From: Cacajao melanocephalus
Lineage: Eukaryota > Chordata > Mammalia > Primates > Pitheciidae
Assembly: GCA_963573385.1 (NCBI GenBank)
Contig: CAUYLG010062801.1
Coordinates: forward strand, 1 to 64,000
DNA: 64,000 nucleotides
Reading direction: 5' to 3'
The notes beneath the pieces were generated by a model. That model worked only from the letters and a program-made list of their open reading frames with translations. It did not search any database and was not told the DNA's origin. Shown in pieces: positions 16,193-35,223 of this stretch (the stretch's first letter is position 1; every line of letters starts with the position of its first letter). Position numbers and translations under genes: made by a program.

Positions 16193-16459
<267 letters not shown>

Positions 16460-16790
16460 TAATTTTCTAGGTTCATTGTCATTATCATTATTAACATTCA
16501 CATTATTTATAGCAATGCTTGTTAGGTTAACTATCATTTCAATTTTCCTGGATTTAATTTCCACTTCCAAGGGAAGCAAACTTCTTAATAGTTCATTCAG
16601 TGAGGATCCATGAATGCTAAACTCTGCCTTTGTCTGAAAATGTCTCTATTTTAGCCCTTCCTTTTGGATGATAGTTTAGCTGGGCATATAATTCTAGGTT
16701 AACAGATACATTCCATCAGTGTTTTGAAGATATTAAAACCTTGTCTTCTGGCATCCACTGACAATGCTAACAATTCTAGTAATCAAAGTG

Positions 16791-16806
16791 TTCTTTCTTT
16801 CTTTCT

Positions 16807-16850
<44 letters not shown>

Positions 16851-16853
16851 TTT
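16791..16853 (+). repeat. (TTTC)n microsatellite
   Basis: About 15 units of TTTC/CTTT, nearly perfect. It probably grew from the A-rich tail of the adjoining antisense Alu monomer. Confidence 0.95.
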
Positions 16854-16855
16854 TA

Positions 16856-16972
16856 AAAGATGGGGTTTCACCATGTTGGCCAGGCTGTTCTCAAACTCCT
16901 GACCTCAAGTGATTCGCTCACCTTGGCCTCCCAAAGTGTTAGGATTACAGGCATGAGCCACCACACTCAGTC
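16856..16972 (-). repeat. Alu left arm fragment
   Basis: Antisense left arm only, gatggggtttcaccatgttgg to ccaccacactcagtca. The right arm is replaced by the TTTC repeat. Confidence 0.85.
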
Positions 16973-17032
16973 ATGTTATTTCTTTTTAGGCAGGTAGTTT
17001 TACCTCTTTTGGTTTCTTCTTCTTCTTCTTCT

Positions 17033-17322
17033 TTTTTTTTAAGGTGAAGTCTTGCCTCATCACCCAGGCTAGAGTACAGTAGTGCAATCTTAGCTCACTG
17101 CAACCTCCACCTCCTGCATCCAAGAGATTCTCCTGCCTCAGCCTCCCAAGTAGTTGGGATTACAGGCACCAGCCACCAAGCCCAGCTAACTGTTGTATTT
17201 TTAGTAGAGACAGTGTTTCACTATGTTGGCCAGGCTGGTCTTGAACTCCTGACCTCAGGTGATCTTCCCGCCTTGGCCTCCCAAAGTGCTGGGATTCCAG
17301 GTGTGAGCCACTGCGCCCAGAC
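17033..17322 (-). repeat. Alu (AluS-like)
   Basis: Full antisense Alu preceded by a short (TTC)n tail at 17,018-17,032. Confidence 0.95.
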
Positions 17323-17922
17323 AGTTTCTTCTAAGATTTCTATGTCTTTGATGTTCTCTAGTTTCTCCACAGTGTATCCACATGTGTATTTAGTTTTTTA
17401 TTTACCCTGTTTGGATAATGTGATACTTTGATGACTTGTTCCTTGTGTTATGGAAAAAATCCTGTCCTTTTGCATTTTGAATTTGCCTCTCCCCACCCCA
17501 CATTGTCTTTATTCTCTTCTAAATCTATAAAGTATGTGTTTGACCTACTCATTCTGTCTTTTACATGTCCTTATTGTGCTTTCATATTTTCATACTTTTC
17601 AACTCTTTATATCTCCATGCTACATTTTGGATGATTTCCTTCTATTTATCTTCTATTTCTGTAATTCTCTCTTTGATGTGCTCTTCCCTGCTATTCATCT
17701 CAGAAATTTAATTTATAATTTCAATGAAAGTATTTTTTATGTCTAGATCTATTTGATTAGTTTCCAGATCTGCTTATTCCATTTTCAAAATGTTTTTTCT
17801 TTATGATTTTGATTCCTTTTCTTCTCATGTCATTTTCAACACATTTCAAAGGCATGTCTGCCTTGTCACATGTGGAAAGAAAAAAAATTCAGTTATCGGT
17901 GGGCCAATTCCCCTTTTGTTAC

Positions 17923-19863
<1,941 letters not shown>

Positions 19864-20087
19864 TCACTTAGTAGAACAAAGACACAAACATTCAAAGAGC
19901 CCTTATAGAGAGGAGACCAGAGGGAAAGGAAAGGCCAGAAAGAGAGAGGGAGGCTGAACAATGATGAAAGGACATGGGGCTATGGGGCCTCTGGGGCAGT
20001 TTCTGCAGGGATGAATTTGGGGAGATCAGCTTTGGGGTCAGAGAAGGTCCAACTGACATTCACAGCCCAGGGGATGGAGAGTGTAGG

Positions 20088-20269
20088 ATTCTCCTGCCTC
20101 AGCCTCCTGAGTAGCTGGGATTTCAAGTAGTCGCCACCACGCCTGGCTAATTTTTGTATTTTTCATAGAGTATTTTAGTTGGCCAGGCTGGTCTCGAACT
20201 CCTGACCTCAAGTGATCTGCCTGCTTCAGCCTCCCAAAGTGTTGGGATTATGGGCGTGAGCCAGCGTAC
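20088..20269 (-). repeat. Alu, 3' truncated
   Basis: Antisense Alu that starts within the right arm (ggattctcctgcctcagcc) and runs to the Alu start. Confidence 0.9.
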
Positions 20270-20275
20270 CTAATG

Positions 20276-20408
20276 TTTATATTTTTAGTAGAGACAGGGT
20301 TTCACTGTGTTGGCAAGGCTGGTCTTGAACTCCTGACCTCAAGTGATCTGCCCGCCTTGGTCTCCCAAAGTGTTGGGATTACAGGCGTGAGCCACCATAC
20401 CCGGCTAG
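20276..20408 (-). repeat. Extra Alu left arm
   Basis: A second antisense left arm (tatttttagtagagacaggg to ccaccatacccggc) right after the previous element, giving a three-arm structure. Confidence 0.9.
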
Positions 20409-20759
20409 CTATCGCTTTTCAGCTGTCACATGACCTCACGGGAATCGCAGCTGTGGTTGCCATAGTCAGCACCATGGTCTGGCCGTGGGAGCCTCCTGTC
20501 CCCTGCAGGGGTCCAGCCTGCAAGTCATGTGGGCCCCCACGGGGAGCACACTGAGCCCCACAGCTCTAGATGTCAGGATGGAAAGAGGACACTGGAGGGG
20601 GAGCTTCGCAGACAGCCACTGCCAGTGGGGACAAGCCATCCATCTCTGGTAAAATGGAAGCCTGCCTGCTTCCGGTCGCCAATCAACCAGAGGAGACAGA
20701 AGAGGCGGCTGTCACCAAGCTGCCACCACTCCGGAATCACTGCTGAATAATTGCTCGGT
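20409..20759. other. Unique sequence, no gene seen
   Basis: GC-rich and not a recognised repeat. The open frames here do not show domains. Confidence 0.45.
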
Positions 20760-20977
20760 ACTTCAAGTCCTGGATTGGGGGCTCTCCAAGCAATACTTCA
20801 TATGCGAGATATTGAGCCCTCATCTAGAGGAAGAAATATGGTTGTTAAACAGGCAGCTAATGGTGCACCATCTATCTGATGGCAAGTGGGGGAGGCTCAT
20901 TAAGCTGGCCAGCTCAGCCTCCGAAGAGGAATGCAAATTAGCCAGAGGAGGGAATAAGTAGGGAAATTAAAGGGGAA
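20760..20977. promoter_or_regulatory. Candidate regulatory element (octamer motif)
   Basis: Unique sequence with a perfect POU octamer atgcaaat at 20,931-20,938 joined to gaggaatg (a TEAD-type GGAATG) just before it. A 10-base palindrome tggtgcacca lies at 20,862-20,871, and homeobox-like attaag and attag cores are nearby. Motif content alone does not show function, and octamers occur by chance. Confidence 0.25.
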
Positions 20978-21950
<973 letters not shown>

Positions 21951-21954
21951 AGTT

Positions 21955-23656
<1,702 letters not shown>

Positions 23657-23696
23657 GACTTTTGAATTACTTATTTTCACATATACCCCTAGGACA

Positions 23697-24385
<689 letters not shown>

Positions 24386-24609
24386 TTTGTCTGCATTCCA
24401 GGACCTAGGCTGAAGGAGCAGCTCTCTCTGGATCACTGGGGATCTTTCTAGAAGGAACAGAAAGCAGGGCACAAAGTACGAGCTGGCTCCTAAAGCTTCC
24501 ACACGAAGGTGACCACTTGGCTGACAGTTCATGGGTTGAAGCAGGTCGCCTGGACATCTCTGGGTTCAAAACAGGAAATCTGATTCTCTGCTGCAGAGGA
24601 CAGCAAGCT

Positions 24610-24785
24610 TCTATAAGCGCTACGTGGTAAATATTTTAGACTTTGCAGGCTGCATGGTTTCTGTCACAGCTACTCAGCTCTGCTGTTTTTATAAGAAAGC
24701 ATTCACAGATAACATATAAGCGTATGTGTGTTCTAATAAAACTTTATTTACAAAACCAGGCAGTGGGTTGATTTGGCCTGCTCTC
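24610..24785. repeat. hAT-like DNA transposon remnant
   Basis: Contains ggtaaatattttagacttt, gcaggctgcatggtttctgt and the opposite end aaactttatttacaaaacc with tttggcctg. This is the same family as the fragment at 16,215-16,295. Confidence 0.65.
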
Positions 24786-25214
24786 CTGGAGTGGTGGTGG
24801 ATATGGGTGAGTAGCGGGCAGCCTTGCTTACATTCCTGGTGTTCCTCATCTCCTCTTCTAGTTATCTATTTCTGCCTAGGGAATCACCCCAAAAGTTAGT
24901 GTCTTAAAACAGCAGCCATATTTAGCCTGTCTCTCACAGCTCTAGGGGTAGACCGGGCTCGGGCGGCTCTAACTGGTGTCTTTCTTGGGATCACTGTTAG
25001 ACACAGGCTATGGCGAGAAGCATCTCAAGTCTGGCTCATGTGTGTCTCTGGAGCCTTGACTGACAACACCCAAACCAGTGGGGGCTGGAAGCTGGGGCTC
25101 CCCCAGCTGCCCCGTCTTTGTGGGGCCTCTCCACATGGTTTCTGCAGCGTGGTACCTCTTACTTGTTGATTCCATACGTGAGTGGTGAGAGAGAGTGAGC
25201 TGGTGCCGTATGTT

Positions 25215-25677
<463 letters not shown>

Positions 25678-25722
<45 letters not shown>

Positions 25723-25725
25723 GGC
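25678..25725 (+). repeat. (GA)n microsatellite
   Basis: About 22 GA units with one GGG interruption near the right end, inside the nested LTR/MITE composite. Confidence 0.97.
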
Positions 25726-25895
25726 CAAGTGGAAGCCTTATCGCCTTTTATGGCCTAGCCTGGAAGTCACACAGCATCATTTTGACCTCGTTCTGTTTGT
25801 CAGGCAGTCACAAGCCCAGCCAGGTTCAAGGGGAGGGAAAACAGATGCCACCTCCTGAAGAAAGAGCAAGTGAACATAGAAATATTGCTCGGGCA

Positions 25896-26410
<515 letters not shown>

Positions 26411-26424
26411 CTACCGGGTTTACT

Positions 26425-26575
26425 GTCTATTTTCTCCCACTAGGGAGAATGTCAGCTCCCCAAAAGAGATTATTCATCTCTTTGGTCACTGCTCCATCTC
26501 CAGGGCCACGAACAGGGCCAGATACGTCGTAAGCATCTGATAAATATTTGCCGAACAGATGAATGAACCCATGTC
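26425..26575 (+). repeat. L2 LINE 3' end
   Basis: Pattern cccactagggagaatgtcag, ctccatctccagggccacg, gataaatatttgccgaac, and finally gatgaatgaa, which is the L2 3' end. Confidence 0.8.
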
Positions 26576-27271
26576 AAGCGCCCCCCGCCTGGGAGGTCTC
26601 CCGGGGAGGGGGGATGTCTTGGTGAGTCATGACGCTCCCGTCTTTGTTCTTTCGAAGCCCACCAAGCAAGGGCACAGTTTGGATAGGATAAAGCCCGAGT
26701 TCCTTGCGTAACTCAACTATGGCCCCTGGGCGTGGAGAGAATGCCGCAGCAGGTGCAAAGTCAGTGTCTGGGCGCAATTCTGGAAGCAAAGGAGATACAG
26801 TGTGGGGTGGCCTCCTTAGTAATGGGATCTGCTCCTCAGGAAGTACCGAGGCCAGGGCTGCCCTGGGGTTCTGTGCCCACCTCGGGGAACAGCCTGAGGT
26901 CACAGCCAGTGTGCCTGTGAGGGTAGGGGCACCGGTCCATGTAATAATGTCACCTTGCAGGCCAGGGACCCGTCTGAGCAACACTTCACACCCCCTCCAC
27001 CATCACTGAGCTAGCCCATCTCTGAGAACTGATACTGGTTTTTGGAGGATGTGGGGTGTGGACAGTGGTCACCCCCGAAAGACCTATAAGGATCCTCTTC
27101 ACTCCGTCGTCAGGGAGGAGACATGGAAGGCACCCTGCCTTGCAGGTGCAGAGCCCTGCTCCCCTCTCTGTTCGCCCTGGATTAGGTCTAAACTTGTAGG
27201 ACATGCTACTTGGGATCCCTGTGGCCCAGGGATAGACGGTTAGGTTTCTTGAGGGGAGGGTTCTCATGTTT
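26576..27271. other. Unique sequence with an AP-1 site
   Basis: Non-repetitive, GC-rich. A perfect AP-1 core tgagtcat is at 26,623-26,630. No coding exon is convincing: opposite-strand open frames overlap without domains. Confidence 0.4.
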
Positions 27272-27581
27272 TGTGTTTTGTTTTGTTTTGTTTGAGACAG
27301 GATCTTGCTGCATTGCCCAGGCTGGAATGCAGTGGCCAGGACCACAGCTCACTGCAGCCTCTATCTCCCAGGCTCAAAAGATCCTCCCACCTCAGCCTCC
27401 CAAGTAGCCAGGACCACAGATGCATGCCACCAAGCCCAGACAAATCTTACATTTTTTGTAGAGATGGGGTTTCAGGGTTTCACTATGTTGCCCAGGCCGG
27501 TCTCGAACTCCTGGACTCAAAGGATTCTCCCATCTCCCTCCCAAAGTGCTGGGATTGCAGGCATAAGCCACCATGCCTGCC
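27272..27581 (-). repeat. Alu (AluJ-like)
   Basis: Full antisense Alu with TTTTG-rich tail and a small duplication in the left arm (gggtttcagggtttcac). Confidence 0.94.
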
Positions 27582-27707
27582 CTTGTTTTATCTTGTTTTG
27601 TTGGGTATATTTTTTCGTTTCCAGCATTCATTTTAAGGTCAAGAGGTACCTGTGCAGTTGTCTTACGTAAGTAAATTGCATATCTCTGGGGTACTGATAG
27701 GTCATTT

Positions 27708-28019
27708 TCCTTTTCTTTTCTTTTTTCTTTCTTTTTTTGAGACAGAGTCTCGCTCTGTTGTCCAGGCTGGAGTGCAGTGGCGCAATCACAGCTCACCGCA
27801 ACCTCCGCCTCCCAGTTTTGATTCTCCTGCCTCAGCCTCCTGACTAGCTGGGACTACAGGCGTACACCACCATGCCCGGTTATTTTTTGAATTTTTAGTA
27901 GAGATGGGGTTTCACTATGTTGGTCAGGCTGGTCTCGAACTCCTGACCTTGTGATCCGCCTGCCTCAGGCTCCCAAAGTGCTGGAATTACAGGCATGAGA
28001 GAGCCACCACGCCCGGCCG
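27708..28019 (-). repeat. Alu (AluS/Y-like)
   Basis: Full antisense Alu. The flanks gataggtcattttcc and gatatgtcgtttttc suggest the target duplication. Confidence 0.95.
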
Positions 28020-28049
28020 ATATGTCGTTTTTCAATCCTCACCATCCTC

Positions 28050-29545
<1,496 letters not shown>

Positions 29546-30079
29546 CAGGACATGGCGGGGTCTAGAGATCATCCCTGCCCCCGTAGCCAAAGGGAAAGGC
29601 CAGGCTCTTTTTGGGTCAGTTACCTTTCCTGCACACAGTATCTAGCTCCTGGGGCTGTGAGGGTTCTGTGAGCTAATCTCTGCAAAGTGCTGGGTGAGTG
29701 CTTGATACACATGAGTTGCCATCATGTCACAGCTCTGTCTTTAGAAAGGACGCTGTCTCAGGCTGTTAGCGCAGGGCCTGAGTTTTGGCTGGATAGACGA
29801 TGCTATAGTTACCAGGGCCTCTGCCCTGCCATGTGCAGACTTACAGCGGGAAGAAGGAGCATCGCCCCTGGTCTCCCGAGCCCCCTCGCCCTCTCCCAGA
29901 ACCTTAGGAGGGAGAATTTCCAAGAGCACAGTGTTCCCGGTCAGTGGACCCTCAGAAAATAGAAACTGACCAAGATTCTAAGATGGGCTCTAGCAAGGCA
30001 GTTGATCGGGGCTTTCAGCTCGGGCAGCAAGGGGGATAGTACAGGAAGAGACCTGCAGCTGGCTCCCCAGAGCAGGTCA
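29546..30079. other. Mostly unique sequence with a MIR piece
   Basis: A MIR-like piece lies at about 29,640-29,740 (gtgagggttctgtgagctaa, gtgctgggtgagtgcttg). The rest is not recognised. Confidence 0.45.
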
Positions 30080-30300
30080 GACTGCTGTTTTATTTTCCTT
30101 CCAGCCTCCTCCAGATGATGTCATTGCATGTTCGGGGCGGTCTGTCCATCATGACCGCACAATCTCCTGTCACGCTGCTTCATGTGACGCGCATCTCATT
30201 AGCATCTCCAATCTCCGCCCGGGCTATGATGTTTACCATTAAAGTGAAGCGAAGGTGCATCAGGGGGGGCTAGGACCTTGCTGGGATGTGCATTTGGGGA
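30080..30300. promoter_or_regulatory. Candidate enhancer-like motif cluster
   Basis: Unique sequence packed with recognised cores within 100 bases: an ATF-type tgatgtca at 30,116-30,123 next to ttgcat, a RUNX-type accgca at 30,154-30,159, and an M-box/E-box tcatgtgac at 30,180-30,188 with a CpG-containing acgcgc, followed by ctcattagc. It has an Alu-free flank of several hundred bases on each side. Function is inferred from motifs only. Confidence 0.3.
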
Positions 30301-30584
30301 TTGTGGAAAGTCCCTACTGTTAACAGCCAGGATGCATGTGGTTTCTGCACTCTGTTTTAGATTTAATTGGCCTATTTTTGTGAAAGGAAGCGTTTGTGGT
30401 TACAGGGCTGCAAAGCTGAGTATAGCTGCCATCAGCACGGCGTGTTAGGAAACCAGGGACCCTTCCCCCCTCCCTGTCCTGCTTTCCCCAGCTGTCTCAA
30501 AAAGCGCACTTGTGGCAGGGCACCACGCGAGGGGAACGGCAGCTAAGGCTGAAGACCCAAACTCCTGACAGCTCACAAGCAAGG

Positions 30585-30889
30585 GCTTTTTTTTGGTTTT
30601 TCTGTTCGTTTATTTTTGAGATGGAGTTTCACCCTTGTCACCCAGGCTGGAGTGCAGTGGCTCGATCTCAGCTCACTGCAACCTCCACCTCCAGGTTCAA
30701 AGGATTCTCCTGCCCCAGCCTTTCAAGTAGCTGGGGTTACAGGGACCCACCACCACACCTGGCTAATTTTATGTTTTTTTTTTTAGTAGAGACAGGGTTT
30801 CACCATGTTGGCCAGGCTGGTCTTGAACTCCTGACCTCAAGTGATCCACCTGCCTCGGCCTCCCAAAGCGCTGGGGTTACAGGCGTGAG
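30585..30889 (-). repeat. Alu (AluS-like), slightly 5' truncated
   Basis: Antisense. Ends at ttacaggcgtgag. The flanking cacaagcaag copies mark the target site, so the truncation happened at insertion. Confidence 0.95.
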
Positions 30890-32065
30890 CACAAGCAAGA
30901 GTTTTTTAAGGCAGGGGTGCATTTCAGGAAAGCGAGGGGTGCATTGCAGGTAAAGTCGTAAACCCGTACGTAGAGGTTATACAGCAGTGGCCATGCTCAT
31001 GACTCTCCAGGCCTCTCAGAAAGAAACTCTGAACAAAGATGGGTGGTCAGAGGGCCGCCTCGGTTCCCCCGCATCTGAGGTCTATGGGATAGAGGCTGAC
31101 AGTGGGGGTTCAGAAAAACAGCTGGAGAACATATGCTACGATGTTATCTTTAGTTTCTGTAGGAACCAAAACACCTTGTGCCTCTGGCTTGCTTGGGAGT
31201 ATACCGTTGCTCTCATCTTCTTGTTTGTTGCTATCTTCCTGCTTATCCAGCAGCTCATCTATTTTCCAAGGCTAGCTAGTTCCTGAAATTTCCCATGAAG
31301 GAACTCAAGATTCTTCCTTTATTTCCAAGCTCTGGTTGGGGGAGTGGGTGCAGGCAGGCCCCTAGGTGGGTCCCTGCTCTGTCTCTGCATCAGGAGAACT
31401 GACGGGACCCCGTCCTGAGAGCCTTGAAATGTGTCTCCTGCAGCAGAAAAATGCAAAGCATGGACACCTGACCAGCCTGGAAACTCGTGACTGAAGGGGC
31501 CAGGGATCTGCCTCCCCTAGAAACATCTCCATGGCGGGGAAATGGCTGTGGCTATTTGAGTGGTGGAGCGGGAGGCCTACAGGGGTTTGGGTGTCAGAGC
31601 AAGGAGGTGGGAGCGTTCCTTGCAGACTAGAAAGAGAATCACAAGGGGCTGCCCAAGGACCCTACCAGTGGGGGCGTCTGGAAGGAGATAGGACAGTGCC
31701 CAGACAGATGCTCAGGGGGGCTTCTGCTGGATGTCATGTGGGACTACCCGGGATTTGAGAGCATACCCCAGGGTCACAGGGACCCAGAGCCCACCAGGGA
31801 ACCTTCCAGGAGCCCATGGAAACCAAGAGAGGAAGCCATCCAGGCGAGTGGAGAACCATCCACTTTCCATTGCAGTCCCTGGACTGGAGCAGGCTGAGCT
31901 GAGGAAGGGAGAAGATTCAACTCCTAGTTCCCTTGAGAGATGTGATTAATATCATGGGCTTGTAGGGGTGGAAAACTCATTTGTTCCTTCAACAGTGGTA
32001 AGTTCTCAGCTGGAACAAAAGACAGATTAGCAAGAGAAAGACAGACATGCTACAGCATGCCTATT
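30890..32065. other. Unassigned sequence, left part possibly ERV-related
   Basis: About 1.2 kb without Alu. 30,900-31,290 may be an old retroviral LTR-like piece (aaccaaaacaccttgtgcctc) but I cannot confirm it. The 99-residue + strand open frame ending at 31,286 has a hydrophobic end that would be fortuitous. The rest looks unique. Confidence 0.35.
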
Positions 32066-32069
32066 TCCT

Positions 32070-32101
<32 letters not shown>

Positions 32102-32385
32102 TTGCTATATGGAGTCTCACTCTGTCTCCCAGGCTGGAGTACAGTGGTGTGATCTCAGCTCTCTGCAACCTCTGCCTCCCGAGTTCAAGTGATTCTCCTA
32201 CCTCAGCCTCCTGAGCAGCTGGGATTACAGGCACGCACCACCACACCCAGCTAATTTTTGTATTTTTAGTAGATACCGGGTTTTACCATGTTGGCCAGGC
32301 TGGTCTTGAACTCCTGACCTCAAGTGATCCACATGCCTCAGCTTCCCAAAGTGTTGGGATTACAGGCGTGAGCCACCGTGCCGAG
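32066..32385 (-). repeat. Alu (AluS-like)
   Basis: Full antisense Alu starting with a long CTTTT/T tail. gcatgcctatttcc precedes it. Confidence 0.95.
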
Positions 32386-32390
32386 CTTAT

Positions 32391-32523
32391 TTATGTATTT
32401 TTAGTAGAGATGGGTTTTCGCCATGTTGGCCAGGTTGGTCTTGAACTCCTGACCTCAGGTTATCTGCCTGCCTCAGCCTCCCAAAGTGCTGGGATTATAG
32501 GCGTGAGCCATGGCACCTGGCTG
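32391..32523 (-). repeat. Extra Alu left arm
   Basis: A second antisense left arm immediately follows. ggcatgcacatttcc comes after it, so the target duplication brackets all three arms. Confidence 0.92.
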
Positions 32524-33276
32524 GCATGCACATTTCCTATGTGCACAGGAAACACCCAGGAAGTGCCTGGTTCTCAAAGAGATGACTTTGAATCCCAGCT
32601 CATGTCACATCTTCCACGGAGAACAGTGCATCTTTAGAGAAGCCACCAGACAAAGGGAGAGGGCTCTGGGTGTCGACAGGCAGCCCCTTCGGGAGGCACA
32701 GAGCTGGCGGGTGCAGGCTGGCTGGGGAAGCCTGTTCCTGTGGATGCCTCTGGAGCCGGCCCCAGACCCACAAGGGTGCAAAGGTGTCTTCAGTGGCTCA
32801 GCTTTGCTCTGTGGTAGAAAGGAGAGCAGGGCAGCTTCTGTCTCTGTAAATCTATGTCCTGCTTTTAGGCAAACAGGGGGACCATAGAGCTTCCTGCCCC
32901 TGTTTCTTCTTAACTGCCCCCAGCTCAGCAAGCCTTATGCCAAAAGATGAATATTTTGGGGGCATGTTTCTGATCTCCCACAGCCTGAGTATCCTGAGGA
33001 CCAAATTAAGACTGTGTTTGCAACCCCGTGTGGCCATGAGCTATTACCTAAGAGAAGGAGCTGAGGGGCCATGCATTTACTAGTGTTTGCATCCGGGACG
33101 AGGGACGATGGACCTCCTCCCATCGACACATGAAAGGGCAGGGGAGACAAAAATAAAGCAGTGACGTCAGGAGCCAACAAGGCAGTTACCCAGAGAGACA
33201 GAGAGGTTTACAGCCAAATGCTAGCGGTGGGTATTTGGGGGGGGGTGGATTATAATTGGCTTTATCTTACTCTGTG
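32524..33276. other. Unique sequence with a CRE
   Basis: No repeat recognised and no convincing exon. A perfect 8-base CRE tgacgtca is at 33,162-33,169, eight bases after aaataaag. Confidence 0.45.
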
Positions 33277-33757
33277 TTGTTGGAAATAGATGCTCATTGC
33301 TGCAAAGAAAAATCAGCACTGAGACAAAGGATCTTTCAGCAACGCAACTTTTACTTCCTGGGCTGCAGGAAGGGTACCCTCGCTAGCCAGCTTGCCACAA
33401 GAGTACAGAGAACAAAGAAAACAGACAAATTTATTCCTTACGCATTTGGGGTCGTCCTTACAGCTGTGTCTGATCTCCGTTGGCTGGAGTCAGACCTCAC
33501 AATCTAAACTAAAACCCAATTGGCTAACAACTTAAAGCTTTTCTAAACAGATAAAACCAATGGAGAGCTGGGACATGCCTGTGAGCACGTCCAGCACAGA
33601 TATCTTGGTTAAAGTCCAAGGACATAGAATGTACTACGTGCCTGTAAGCATGGCATGTCTAACAACTACATAGGATAGAGCTTAACAAAGTTATTAGAAC
33701 ACTTATTCTTTAACAAGAAAGGAAACTTTAAAAAGGAACTTCCCTACCTCCCACACG
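33277..33757 (-). repeat. Solo ERV LTR (ERV1/ERVK type uncertain)
   Basis: Low-divergence unit of about 480 bases beginning near tgttgg or tgcaaag and ending cctcccaca, so TG...CA on the minus strand. It carries a minus-strand AATAAA (tttatt at 33,430-33,435). No retroviral coding sequence adjoins it. Family and exact ends are uncertain. Confidence 0.6.
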
Positions 33758-33870
33758 TGTGATTTTCTCTATTTTCTCATCTTTCTACTGTGGATGTGAA
33801 AGACTTATGTAATTGGGAAGAAATGCTGGGTATTTTTGGTTTTGTTTATTATTTTTATTTTAATTTTTTA

Positions 33871-34162
33871 ATTTTTTTTGAGACAGAGTCTCACTCTGTT
33901 ACCCAGGCTAGAGGGCAGTGGCATGATATCGGCTCACTGCAACTTCTGCCTCCTGGATTCAAATAATTCTCCTACCTCAGCCTCCTGAGTAGCTGGGACT
34001 ACAGGTGCCCGCCACCATGCCCAGGTAATTTTTTGTATTTTTAGTAGAGATGGGGTTTCACCATGTTGGCCAGGCTGGTCGTGAACTCCTGGCCTCAAGT
34101 GATCCACCCGCCTCGGCCTCCCAAAGTGCTGAGATTACAGGTGTGAACCACTGCACCAGGCC
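33871..34162 (-). repeat. Alu (AluS-like)
   Basis: Full antisense Alu beginning with T-rich tail. Confidence 0.95.
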
Positions 34163-35223
34163 CGTGTTTTTGTTTTTTGTATAAAAAGGAAGGCACGCAG
34201 AATCGGGAGTTTTCCTTTGCAGCTGAATTCCGGAGTCTTGGGATGAAACACACAAAGCTGGTTGACTGTCTGACCTGCTCAGGGATGCTCCCCCCAGAAC
34301 CCCTCAAGGTGGCCTCTGGTGTGGGCACTCTGGGATTTTCTGCCTTTGAGCTGGCATTTTTTTTCACCTGAATGTGGCATCCTTCACAGAGATCGGAACA
34401 GGGCAAAGGCAAATTGAAGTAAGGAGCCCAAAGTGGTGAGAGAGTAGGAGAAAAATCAAACTTTGTCTTTGACAGTTCTGGAAGGCTCTGGGTTAATTGC
34501 AGCGCTGGGAACCGTGTGTGGGAACCACAGAGCCTGCTCCTCCCCTGTGGCCAGGGCGACTTCTGGATACTCTGTAATTAATAGTTGTCCTTTCCCGGAG
34601 TGGCTTCTCGGCCTCTCATCAGGCCCATCTCCTGGAAATAAAGACCCATTCAGAGGTGCTGGGCCTTCTGGTAATTTCCTTCCTCAATCCGTTTGTCTGG
34701 AGGAGAGTTCACTTGAAAAGCACTTTCAATGAATTCCATTTCACCATCACAAAAGCACTGGGGGTGGTTGCCATAGCAACCAGGGATGGGCCAGTCTATT
34801 AATTTGTAGAGGAATAATGATGGATGTCCTGACGCTCACAGGAAGCCTGAGGTTGGCATGACCATTGTTTCTCTGATTCTCCTCCCATCATCTCTGAGCA
34901 AGGGAGAAATGGACTGGGTGGTCAGCACTGGAACGTAATAAGAGAATTACTCAGAACCTCTGAGACCCCTGGTTCGTCAACACCCCCTGCTCCAGCTTCT
35001 TTCCAATATGTTTATATCATGTACCTGACTCTCCGAAGACAAGGGGAACAAGTGTCAGCTGTGTGTTTAAATAAATAAATCTCCATCAACTCCCAAAGGA
35101 CAAATCGGGAGATGCCTGGTAAAGAAAACAGCTTCCCAGGGCAAGGCCTTCGGGGAGGGTGGGCTGGGAGGCCTCTGAGGGACTTCTCAGTATCCACCTG
35201 CCTGCCTTCACAGTCTTGCAAAA
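34163..35223. other. Unique sequence, 1 kb, no gene seen
   Basis: One of the longer repeat-free stretches. It contains the candidate regulatory region listed next. No open exon with splice sites could be argued. Confidence 0.5.
34440..34900. promoter_or_regulatory. Candidate regulatory region with an RFX X-box
   Basis: A perfect match to the RFX consensus GTNRCC-N2-RGYAAC lies at 34,767-34,780, within ggttgccatagcaacc (34,766-34,781), with complementary half sites. In the 400 bases to the left are a RUNX-type aaccacag and a tgtaattaatag homeobox core. RFX factors control ciliary and MHC genes, but a lone X-box in unique DNA is only a lead. Confidence 0.4.
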
